Below are positions 26,811 through 37,600 of a DNA stretch of 60,030 nt, piece after piece. The notes under the pieces are model-generated. The model made no database searches. It was not told where the DNA came from and saw only the letters and a program-made list of their open reading frames with translations. The stretch comes from a virus. Positions within the stretch are counted from its first letter, which is position 1. The number at the start of each line of letters is the position of its first letter. The stretch is taken from positions 1 through 60,030 of IMG/VR virus record IMGVR_UViG_3300040815_002799, one strand, 5' to 3'. The translations under genes were made by a program, and so were the position numbers.

Positions 26811-27757
26811 AAAATGATTACTATTATTTTAAGATTTCCCCTGAAGTTTTAAAAAAAGACATTGTACAGGAAAATTATGAATCAGTTGAATTTGGTTTAT
26901 ATAAATCGATGGATTATATATTAGAAAATAATCTACTGGGTGATTTAAATCTTACTATACCTTTAGTTCAGACGATTGATGATATTGGTTTTTATACGCC
27001 TTATGATGGATACGTAGAACAGTTGAACAAAATAACAAATTTTATAATATCAGGTAATCCGTCAAACAATTATGAAGTATATTTTTTCGATACATCAATT
27101 AAAGAAGGTAAGATTAATAAGGATAGTGAATTTACCATAAATTGGGGTGATGGTATTATCGAAACATATAATCCTTTTGTGAACGAATACATTTCTCATT
27201 TTTATCCGGTTGAAAATCAAAGTTATAAAATTACTTACACGAGGAAAAATAAATGGGGTGAAACAGATGTAATTCAAACAATAGAAATACCATTTAACCA
27301 AAATGAAATTCAAGGTGAGATACAAAATGATTCGGAACCATTCCAAATTACTGGATTTACATCTTCCAAACTTAATGAATTGAAAAGATATGGTTCTGTT
27401 AAATTTAATTTTGATCCAGTATTAAAAAAAGGAGAATTTTATGGTCAGATAAATGTAATGAATTCAGAATATACCGGATATACGATTAACGATATCGAAT
27501 ATTTCGATTACCCGAATGGACAGACAATTTTTTTACTAGAATCGAATGGGTTAAATGAAGATAATTTAGTTTTTTCTGGAACTACAAAAGAAGAGGTATT
27601 ACTAGGGGTTGTTGATTCACCAGAAATACAATCAGAAGTATTTATTGATAGAGGAAAATTATCGGGTTTAGAAAATTTACAAAGACTTGGTGAAGTAGAT
27701 AACGTCGGTGATCTTCAAAATTATGGGTATAAGTATTATAAAATAAATAATCAATAA
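26807..27757 (+). CDS. Unknown structural protein with a PKD-like beta-sandwich
   Basis: 316 residues. Residues about 105-165 show the pattern of a PKD-type domain: FTINWGDGIIETYNP, then ISHFYP, then YKITYTRKNKWGE, i.e. the 'WGDG ... H-x-Y ... Y-x-I-T' series. Such domains are protein-binding beta-sandwiches common on surface proteins. The N-terminal 90 residues and the C-terminal half are not recognised; the C-terminus contains LSGLENLQRLGEVDNVGDLQNYG, an amphipathic leucine-spaced segment. It is coupled to its upstream neighbour by a 4-base overlap, and the next gene starts 2 bases after its stop. Probably a tail or baseplate accessory. Confidence 0.6.
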   Translation: MKNDYYYFKISPEVLKKDIVQENYESVEFGLYKSMDYILENNLLGDLNLTIPLVQTIDDIGFYTPYDGYVEQLNKITNFIISGNPSNNYEVYFFDTSIKEGKINKDSEFTINWGDGIIETYNPFVNEYISHFYPVENQSYKITYTRKNKWGETDVIQTIEIPFNQNEIQGEIQNDSEPFQITGFTSSKLNELKRYGSVKFNFDPVLKKGEFYGQINVMNSEYTGYTINDIEYFDYPNGQTIFLLESNGLNEDNLVFSGTTKEEVLLGVVDSPEIQSEVFIDRGKLSGLENLQRLGEVDNVGDLQNYGYKYYKINNQ

Positions 27758-27758
27758 A

Positions 27759-28667
27759 ATGGCACTAGGAAGTTACGGAACACAAAGACCAGCAGATGTA
27801 TTACCATCGGATGTCGAGATCATTATGAATTATTCTCCAAGTAGAGATGTTAGTAATGATACACTATTAAAGAAACTCAATGCTTCAGATGTTTTATCAC
27901 CTATATATCATAATGACAATACTGGTGGTAATGCAAACGTTGAGATTTTGGGTGGGTTATATAATTTAAAATTACCCGCAACTGAATTCAACAAAATTGG
28001 CATCTATACACTTTATTTAAAGCCAATAGAAATTAGAACTTTGATAAGAGATTGTGGAGTTTTATCTGCATTACCAAATGTTAAAGGTCTAATATTTGAC
28101 ATAAGTCAAATACCGTCACAATTTAGAAGTAGATTTACTAATAACGGACTTGTTGGTTATAGAGTTGAGTATTTGAATGATGACGGATCTAAAACTCCAA
28201 ACTTTTTCAGAATAATAACATCTTCTTTTTTCTGTGAACCTGTAGTATCGAATCAGTCTAATACAAGTCAGAAAAGTATCAGATATCGATATGTAGATAA
28301 CGGAAGTGATCTCATATTTTGTACTCTATCACCATCTAGTGCGCCTTCGAATAAACCGAACGCGACACCGTTCATCGGAAATCCAGACCAAAATGTTGTT
28401 ATAACAAACACTTTCTTCAATCCAATATCAATTGATATAGAGTTGGCAGAACACGACATTGATACTCTTGCTATTGCGTTATATGGGAATCAGACGAAGA
28501 GTATTGAGGATGGTATCTATACGATCTACGACAATAATTTGAATATCTATAAACAATATAACTTATTCGAGATTAGGGATGAGTTCAATAATCTCCTATA
28601 TGAAGTCAGACAAGATAGAAATGATAATATAGACTTCAGTAAAAACTTTACAAGTATTATTGATTAA
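27759..28667 (+). CDS. Phage virion structural protein, T4-like conserved type
   Basis: 302 residues opening with MALGSYGTQRPADVLPSDVEIIM. This opening resembles structural proteins annotated in T4-like marine phages, and I base the call on that recollection only. The middle (residues about 55-200) is beta-rich, with a strand-turn pattern KIGIYTLYLKPIEIRT and a later Pro-rich turn, ATPFIGNPDQNV. The C-terminal part has alternating strands (DGIYTIYDNNLNIYKQYNLFEIRDEFNNLLYEV) like the end of a beta-barrel. No signal or membrane segments. The stop overlaps the next gene's ATG by 1 base. The role is probably baseplate or tail, between the wedge genes and the gpI-like protein. Confidence 0.6.
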   Translation: MALGSYGTQRPADVLPSDVEIIMNYSPSRDVSNDTLLKKLNASDVLSPIYHNDNTGGNANVEILGGLYNLKLPATEFNKIGIYTLYLKPIEIRTLIRDCGVLSALPNVKGLIFDISQIPSQFRSRFTNNGLVGYRVEYLNDDGSKTPNFFRIITSSFFCEPVVSNQSNTSQKSIRYRYVDNGSDLIFCTLSPSSAPSNKPNATPFIGNPDQNVVITNTFFNPISIDIELAEHDIDTLAIALYGNQTKSIEDGIYTIYDNNLNIYKQYNLFEIRDEFNNLLYEVRQDRNDNIDFSKNFTSIID

Positions 28668-31606
28668 TGGCTGACAATAAATTCAGATATCCTCCAGCAC
28701 CACCAAATGGTGACGACACATTTTCCAAAAATTTGGTAGGATTCCAAATTACAGATGGAGGTGGTTTGACGCAAGGGAATTTTGAATTTAATGATTCAAT
28801 ATCTGAAAAGTCTAACAGAGAATTCGACGTTGGTGTTTTTTCTGAACCTATTACTCTTTCTGATTTACAAATTAAAAATGTTGAACAAGCAAAGATCATA
28901 GCACAAAAAAAATTCAGTGTTTATCCTAATTATGACTTAACAAGAGTTACAAACTTCGCAATGTATGGATCTTTGAGAAAAAGATTCTCATCATCTATAA
29001 CAAAAATAATTAATAATTTTCCAGCAGCAATACAAGTTGATAGAGTCTTTACGGATTACACTACTGGTTATACTGCTTATGATATTGTTTATGATAACAT
29101 TGAAAATGTTACAGAACTTAAAATTGACACTAACAGAATAAAAAATCCATTTGGAATAGACTACTCCAAAAATTCTAAAAGGAATCTTAGTTTGAATCCC
29201 CAAGATACTCACGAAATAAGAAACCTGACAGACAATTACAAAAAATATTCACTGTATTTAAATTCAGATTTCAATACAGAATACATATTAGTTGATTTTG
29301 AACCATCATTATTTTTAAGTGGTGGAGTTATGACAATCTTTGTTAGTGGTAACCCTTTCAATCAACAGGTTAATACGACTACTACCATACTTTTAAAACC
29401 TAATAATTTAGAAACTGAACAAATTTTTACAGAAAAATTTGATGAAGTTGAAAACTTTCTACTGAATAGGAAAATATTACCAAAATACACCGCGGAATTT
29501 CAAGTAATTGAAGAAGATATAAGTGGAAGGTATTTCAAAACAAATAAAAGAGCGACATGGCCAGTACAAGGTTTTTGGAACCTCGACATTATTTCGGAAG
29601 AATATGAAAGATATCTTACTAAATTAAATGATATTGGAGATTCTCTAGATGAATTCAAAACTGATTTGATATCAAGATTTTTGACAACAAGTTCATTCAA
29701 AGATTTCGATACGGATGATCAAAAAATGGAAAAAGTTTTGCAATTGTATGGTAGAAGTTTTGATGAGATCAAAAAATTCATTGATGCTTTGGCACATATA
29801 AATTCAGTTAACTATACAGTAAAAGATGATATACCATCACAATTACTTAAGAATTTATCTATGACTTTGGGTTGGAATACAGACATCTCACCGATTTCTA
29901 ATTCAGACTTTTTGGGTTCTATTTTTAACACAAAAGAAGGTTCGATTTATGAGGGTCAAGCAAAAGATGATACACCTGCAGAATTGAATTATCAATATTA
30001 TAGAAATTTGATCCTAAATTCTGCTTATCTTTTTAAATCTAAAGGAACACACAGATCTTTGGAATATATTTTACGTTTTATTGGTGCGCCAAAAGCCTTG
30101 ATTGAATTTAATGAAACAATATATTTGGCGGACGGTCCAGTAAATATTGACAGATTTAATCAAGAATTTTCTTTGATGTCTGGAGGGACCAAAATTCAAA
30201 CAGATACCGTGTTAAATCCGAATGATGTTTTTTCATTTGAGGGTATTCAATATACCGGTTTTACAACTCAATCGAATATTATAAATGTGGACACAACAAT
30301 TGAAGACTATCCAATTGACGAGTTAGGTTATCCGAAGTCTCCTAAACAAACGGATAATTTCTTTTATGAACAAGGTGCTGGATGGTTTCAAAGAACACCT
30401 CAACACAAATCATTGGAAATTTTAGATATAACTAATTCTACATTTGCAGGACAAAATGCTAATGTGCAAACAACTCTAGAGGCATTTACTTATGGTCAGA
30501 AATATTTGAAGAGATATGAAAGTTTTCCGTATATGAATTTAGGGTTTGGGTTAACTCGAATGATTGATAACCAAAAATCTTGGTCAATTAATGAAACAGG
30601 TCTAAGGGTGAGTAATACGGGCGGATATAATTCTTATTATCAGGTCAGTGATGAAAGATTAGTTTTGAATGCTAAAAATATAGAGGTATTTTTAAATATG
30701 GGTCAAGGACTCGTATATGATGTTTGGGATATGTCCAGAAAAACAAATTATCCAATACCATCATCTGGACTTACAACCGAAGTTCAAAATACTACGGGAG
30801 TTGATAATACTATAATTAATCCCAGACCTCAAGAAAAAACATTCTTTGAATTTGCTCAAACATTTTATAGGAATATAATAAATGTAAGAAATCGACAAAA
30901 TACAAACTACAAATATCCTTCTCTACAACAGATCTATTGGGACTACCTCAATTCCGAAGAACAAGTTAATATACCGTCAAATAAGTACACCTATCAGAAA
31001 ATGATCGATTTTACAAATGGGATTGGTGGATACTGGACTAGATTATTAGAACAAATGGTACCCGCAACTACATTATGGACTGGAGGTCAAAAAATGGAAA
31101 ATAGTGTTTTTCACAGACAAAAAGTAGTATGGAGAAAACAAAGAGGATGTGAAATAGTACCAGTTGTATGTGTACCATGCGTTCTCACGGGTCAAATTTT
31201 TGGATATGATTGTATAACTAAAGAATTAGACTGTGATATTTCAGCTAACCCATCTGAAATACTTAATAATACATTACAAAATACCCTCAATGAGAATAAT
31301 TTGGAGACTGGGCAATGTGATTTAAATTCACTAGTTAGTCAGTGGTATGTGGAAGTACAATTAGGTGAACAAACAATATTGAATGAATTATTTTTTCAAG
31401 GAAATGGATCAAATAATTTCCCGACCGTCGATGAATGGACTAGCGCTGTGGAAGAAAACTTAAACATTTTAAATTCATATGGTCTGATTTATGAATTAGT
31501 TGGTACTATAGTCAATATAAGAAATGCTGGTTGTGATGTACTGTTTGAAGAAGAAAGTGTTTCCATAAACGCTAAAGTAGATATTTCGATTAATTGTACG
31601 GTTTAA
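28667..31606 (+). CDS. Tail protein with a gpI-like domain
   Basis: 979 residues. Residues about 350-480 carry the pattern of phage tail protein I (P2 gpI-like; wedge or tail-end linker): a helix LQLYGRSFDEIKKFIDAL, then LLKNLSMTLGW, then YYRNLILNSAYLFKSKGTHRSLEYILRFIGAP, matching the family's 'LLxSKGTxxSLexxLr-hhG' core. The rest is beta-rich. Toward the C-terminus (about 825-870) a cluster of cysteines (GCEIVPVVCVPCVLTG, GYDCITKELDC) precedes an unrecognised domain. In P2-like and other contractile phages gpI connects the baseplate to the tail fibres. That suits its place immediately before the giant fibre genes. A 38-base A/T-rich gap with a TATTTATA motif follows. Confidence 0.72.
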   Translation: MADNKFRYPPAPPNGDDTFSKNLVGFQITDGGGLTQGNFEFNDSISEKSNREFDVGVFSEPITLSDLQIKNVEQAKIIAQKKFSVYPNYDLTRVTNFAMYGSLRKRFSSSITKIINNFPAAIQVDRVFTDYTTGYTAYDIVYDNIENVTELKIDTNRIKNPFGIDYSKNSKRNLSLNPQDTHEIRNLTDNYKKYSLYLNSDFNTEYILVDFEPSLFLSGGVMTIFVSGNPFNQQVNTTTTILLKPNNLETEQIFTEKFDEVENFLLNRKILPKYTAEFQVIEEDISGRYFKTNKRATWPVQGFWNLDIISEEYERYLTKLNDIGDSLDEFKTDLISRFLTTSSFKDFDTDDQKMEKVLQLYGRSFDEIKKFIDALAHINSVNYTVKDDIPSQLLKNLSMTLGWNTDISPISNSDFLGSIFNTKEGSIYEGQAKDDTPAELNYQYYRNLILNSAYLFKSKGTHRSLEYILRFIGAPKALIEFNETIYLADGPVNIDRFNQEFSLMSGGTKIQTDTVLNPNDVFSFEGIQYTGFTTQSNIINVDTTIEDYPIDELGYPKSPKQTDNFFYEQGAGWFQRTPQHKSLEILDITNSTFAGQNANVQTTLEAFTYGQKYLKRYESFPYMNLGFGLTRMIDNQKSWSINETGLRVSNTGGYNSYYQVSDERLVLNAKNIEVFLNMGQGLVYDVWDMSRKTNYPIPSSGLTTEVQNTTGVDNTIINPRPQEKTFFEFAQTFYRNIINVRNRQNTNYKYPSLQQIYWDYLNSEEQVNIPSNKYTYQKMIDFTNGIGGYWTRLLEQMVPATTLWTGGQKMENSVFHRQKVVWRKQRGCEIVPVVCVPCVLTGQIFGYDCITKELDCDISANPSEILNNTLQNTLNENNLETGQCDLNSLVSQWYVEVQLGEQTILNELFFQGNGSNNFPTVDEWTSAVEENLNILNSYGLIYELVGTIVNIRNAGCDVLFEEESVSINAKVDISINCTV

Positions 31607-31635
31607 AATCTACACTTAATAAATATTTTTATCAG

Positions 31636-31643
31636 TATTTATA
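31636..31643 (+). promoter_or_regulatory. TATTTATA motif 4 bases before the 3842-residue gene
   Basis: TATTTATA followed by AAAA and ATG at 31648, in the 41-base gap after the gpI-like gene. Same motif and same spacing as before the genes at 16258, 48274 and 54483. Confidence 0.45.
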
Positions 31644-31647
31644 AAAA

Positions 31648-34600
31648 ATGGCAGATACAGGTAAAATTCGGTTTAGTTTTCTTTACAGTGATGTTGGTTT
31701 TAATAATCCTTCAGCACTCATTGGTACGAATACTGGTACTGCTAATTCAGATAGTCTCGGTGGTGCCCAAGTTGATGATACTATAGTTATCGGAAATGTT
31801 ACACACTCAATACCTATTGGATCAACAATTGATGGTATTGAGATTTTTACCACTTTGGGTCTTGGTGGTATTCAAAATGGTATAATATATACAAGATTAG
31901 CTTTAGGTATTAATAACCCACCTACTAATTTAATACATTTAGAAGCTGTCAGAGATCCTGTAACAGAAATTACTATAGGTGGACCTACCGATACATTAGG
32001 TTTAACTGGTCTTACCACACAAAATGTATCTAGTTTGAAATTAAGGTATTTAGTAACTTCAAATACCGGTACCAGTAACCTAAATATAACTGGATCAACT
32101 ACTTCCGGTAGTGAATTACCCTCAATTAAAATTTATTATACCCTTCCATCTACACCAACCCCGACAATTACTGAAACACCTGATAAAACCCCTGCCGTTA
32201 CTGCAACACCTGCGACCACACAAACACCAGCAAAGACATCCACACCATCAGTTACACCAAATGAAACTGCAACGCCGACACCTACTGCAGATTATTGGAC
32301 TGTAATTAGTTGTTGTGATGATAGTGAAGGTAACCGTCCTCTTTATAGAATTGCAAAATCTAGTTGGTTTCAACCGGCGAGTGGGACTTATCAAATAACT
32401 AATGATTCAGTCATTCCTGATGGGTGTTACACATTTACCATTGCTTTACCTGTAAATCCTATCTATTTAGGAAATAGTGAATTTGATGGTAGTGCGATCG
32501 GGCCAATAAGTTTGGGGTGTCTTGACCCTGGGCTATGTGCTTGTCCTACTCCTACACCAACCCCAACATTCACTCAAACACCTGCAATTACTTCAACGAA
32601 TACCGTAACACCTTCAGTATCAAAATCTTCAGAACCTCCCTTTGCAACACCAACTCCGACTGAAAGTCGTAATTACGACCCTTCCACTATAGAAAGATCT
32701 CTTTTCTATTTTAGAACAAATGCGTGTGACGCAACAATTTCAGATCCAATTCTAAAAATTTCTGGTACTAGTGATGATGCTAGGTTTATTTTAGGAAAAG
32801 TAGTGACATTTATTGATAACTTAGGTCACAACTTTAGTGCTACAATTTTAGGAATAACTCGACCACATGATGATGCATATTTTGTTCAGACGGTTCATAA
32901 AACTTGTCTAGAGGCTAGAGAATTTATTGATTACTATGATGATGATATTTCGAATATGTCATTTAGGGTTAATCCTTGTGGTATTGTTGAAGTTAAAGAA
33001 ACTTTATTAAATATTACACTTAGTAATACAAATCCACTTTATCCTTTTACACACTTTGATATTGGAGATTCTGGAAGTTGCTACTCGTTCAATTCATTTT
33101 ATAATCCAACTGGAGACACAACCGGTTCAACGGTAGTTAATAAATTTAATTCTTGTTCCGAATGTAAAAGGGTACAACCAACCCCGACACCAACACATAC
33201 TTCAACACCAACTTTGACACCAACATTTACCGTAACTCAGACTCTTACAAAGACACCGGCAGTTACACCTACTATGACTCCAACAGAACAGAGAACAACT
33301 TACGTTGCGGTTAATTGTTGTAATGAAAGTATTGATATAAATGTATCTGCTCCGGTAAATACAAAAAAAATATTTGTATTTTATGACGGTACTATTCAGG
33401 ATAAGAATAAGCTCAAACAAGCTTCAAACCAAGTTCGAGAGTGGTATCAATCATATATCGACAAGTACCAATGGCAAACTGGTAATTTATATGAAACTGT
33501 TATAGGTAATGAATCTAGTGACGCTAATGGTGAAAATTGGTTATGGTGGTCTGTATACCCATATTTAGGGTCTTTAAGTGGTGGTACATTACAAGACGGA
33601 ACAAAAATAAACGAATTTAGAGAAGTCATAAGCGGATCTACATTTATTGAGGGATCATGTGATTCTACCAAATCAACATTCAGATGTGCACCGTTTAAAA
33701 CTCAGGTTAATGACTTTGATATCATTCACCAAAGAATTAACAGAGGTCAAGATCTTGAAGGAGGTACCGGAAATACAGTTTCTAATGGTGTTCCGTTTAG
33801 TCACTTAGACCTCAATCAAAGTCTCAACTCAGGAATTGGTATTTTTGACGGTGGTGAGACAAACTATTTAGTAATTACATTTATTGAAGAGTCTGACGGT
33901 GAGATTGGTATGTATCATGGTCAATCTTCCAGAGAAGAACTTACTACTGAACCATTTGTATTACAAGGTAATGGGTGGGATATTAACAATAATTTAGAAC
34001 CATCAACTAGATTTAAATACGACTATGATTCGTATTTAGAAGTTTGGAATGATATCGTTAATAAATTAAGTGGTGATGTTTCGAATGTAATATATTCGGT
34101 GGCTGATGACCAAGAATCTAATTTCTCATTCCAATTACATAATGTTGCAGCAATCGAAGGTCGAACGATTACTAGTGAAGAGTTCAAATTAAAATATGGT
34201 GATGATATTAATGATGTAGGTCCACAAAATTTAAATTTCGAATCTCTTACAGATACAAACGTATATAATGAACTAGGTAATACAGGACCTTTTGTAAATA
34301 TAATCAAACCAGAACAACAAGTTGGTGGACCAGGACTCAGAAATTTTGGTTTTTACACGGATCCTACTTTAACAGGATGGGGCCAAAGTACATTCATAAC
34401 GACAGTAGGAAACAAAGTTGATTATTTAGATCGAGATGGATTTATTTACTTAGGAACCTGTTACAAATTCCAAAGACAAAGTGCTGTCACACCTATTGTC
34501 ACAATAAATGAAGATGATATCATTTTCAATGTATGTGAAAATGGAGAATGTATACCAAAGTTATGCCCTTCTCCAACGCCTTCGCCCAGTAAAACGATTG

Positions 34601-37600
34601 GTTTTACCCCGACGAACACACCAACCTTTACCGTAACCCCAACAAATTCTTCTACGCCACAATCAACACCTAGAGTAACAGGGACACCGTTATTAACACC
34701 ACCATCTAAGCTACTACCACCTACACACGTAAGGTTTAGGGGTTGTGATTTTACTCTTCCATCATACTACTATCCTTATGCTGAATGGTTAGCAAATGGT
34801 TCACCTCAGTACATATTCTTACCTGGTGGAAATGGATACACCTTTTCAAATGGTTCTGCAGTCAATATTACCTTCCCACCAAAATGTATGCAACTTATCA
34901 ATACTAATGTGATAAGTGGGTCTGGTATGTATCCAGTACCGGACGAAAGTTTTATCAGATGTATTGATTGTGAAAATTGGGTTGCAGATAATGCACCAAC
35001 ACCTACAACCACACCAACTCAAACCCCAACACCATCATATAAATGGATCACATTTGGTAGATGTTGTGACGATGTACTGTTTAGATTCCCGGTAATTCAA
35101 TCTGAACTTATATCCTTATTCCCCAATTCAGGATTTTATTATGATGGTGATTGTTACTATTGGAAAAATTCAATTGATGGTCTTCCAGGTACAGTTATTA
35201 ATTATCCTGTTAATGACCTTTCAGGTAGTGGATCTAATCCATTTTGTGATTCATCTACCTGTTCTACATATGCACCGTGTCCGACTTCAACACCAACACC
35301 AACACCTACACTTACAGTAACAGTAACTAATACATCCACACCACCGGTTAGTTACTACAAAATTAATCCAAGATCTTGTTGTGAACAAAAATACGAATTC
35401 CCGAACGGTCTCTTTATTAGTGACACAGTACCCGAGGGGTATGTGTTTGTTTATGAAGGATCAGAGTATCCAAGTTTAAGTGGAAAATGTTTCGAGGCGA
35501 TATATGATCCTAATGTAAATCCTACTGAATATGTTTTAATTTCAGAAACAGAAACTAGAGAAAGATGTGAACAATGTGACGAAATTCGTGGAGAATCTTG
35601 TCCTACCCCTACCCCTACCCCTACACAAACTATCACGGCGACTCCGGATATATGTGCTGACCAAGATATTGTAATATTAATCGATCAGTCAGGGAGTATT
35701 GGAAGTCAAAGTAATTTTGACTTCTTGACTGATGGTGTAATTGAAATCGCTAATTCACTGGAAACTAGAATGGATGCTGGTGAAGTCCAACTAGCGGCTT
35801 ATAAGTGGTCTAGTTGCTCGATTGATAAGATTGAACTTTTATCTGATCTGACTTCGAATCATACCGATTTCGTAAATGCAGTAGACGGTACATCTTGGGA
35901 TCTTGGATTCACATACGCATCTAAACCGTTAGAACTCGCATATAATTTACTTTCTGGTAGTACTAACACAAATGCTAGAAAGAATATCATATTAATAACT
36001 GATGGTGTACTCTCAGATTTTGATACGATACCTAGTTGTACTGAATTAGATGATCCGATTTACACGACATCACAATTAGCTTCTTTATTAAAAATTGGTC
36101 AATACGGAAACGGAGAAGAAGTAAAAATTTATACGGTTAATGTTATAAATGGTAGTAATAGTCAGTTAAATTCATTATCATCAGGTGATGATTATCAGTT
36201 TTATGCTAGTTCATTTGTTGATTTCGAAAATGTTACATCAAATTTATTAGTTGATAGAGTATGTAATATTAAGCCTGATTTTGGTGATACTTCATATTGG
36301 AGAGCAGACTCGTGTTGTAGTTCTAAAACGATAGTAGTAGCCTACAGTGGTTCACCCAACTCAAATGACGGGTTTATTTTTAATGGTGAATGTTATGTAA
36401 TATCTGGTCTATTATCATCTGATTCTGTCCCAGATCATACAATTTTAAGTACGGACATAATAAGTAATGCATGTTCTAATACTGAGCTTTGTTCGTGTGG
36501 TAGAGTTTTATATTTCCAACTAGAAAATTGTTGTGATCCGAGTGATGTCATTACTATTGGTTATACAAATGGTTCACCAGTATTAAACTCCGGAATAGAA
36601 TACGACAAAAAATGTTACAAGTATGATGGAAGACCAGGTTTTATTGATGATTCAGTTGTAATATTAGATTCTACAGTACTAGATGTTTGTAACACTAATG
36701 GTTGTATTTGTCCATCACCTACTCCTACTCATACTGAAACTCCGACACAGACAGTTACTCCAACACATACGATTACGCCAACATTTACAATAACAAATAC
36801 TCAAACAATTACTGAAACCCCGACTTATACTCCTACAAATACCGATACACCATCGATTACTCCAACCTTCACACCTACACATACAATTACAAATACACTA
36901 ACGCCAACTCCAACTTTAACAAGACCGACAAATTTTGTTATTTACGAGTTATCTGGTGTATGTGAAAGTACTACACTAATTTTATTTGTCAGTGATAATG
37001 TTCAAGTAGGTAATTTTATCGAGTATAGTGGTAAGTGTTATTCAGTCTTAGGTTATTCCACAGATATTCCTACGGATACTCTAAATGTAGATAATAACGA
37101 AATTTATTTTACTGAGAATCAATGTACGAGTAAATATTCATGTGTTACACCGACACCGACACCTACAAATACCGTAACACAAACACCAACAATTGATAAT
37201 ACGCCTGATGTGACACCCACACAAACACAAACTTTGACGGCTACGAAACCTACTGTAGTTGCCACAATCCAGTCGTGTTGTAGTGGAGGTACTACATACC
37301 AAATCTCTGTCGTACAAGGAAGTACTATAGGTCAATCATTATTGTATAGTGGATCTTGTTTTAATATTATATCTCTACCGGAAGGTCCTACAACTGGTTT
37401 AGTATATTATGATTTACCTTATTCTGATTGTACTTCATGTGCAAATGCAAATGGTGTTTGTCCCACAAACACCCCAACGAAAACTCCAGAGGTTACTTTA
37501 ACACCTACGTTTACGCCAAACCTAAGCCCCGCGGTTACCTCTACACCAACACAAACAAAACCAATTGATGCTTGGTTAGCTAAAAATTGTTGTGATGGTA

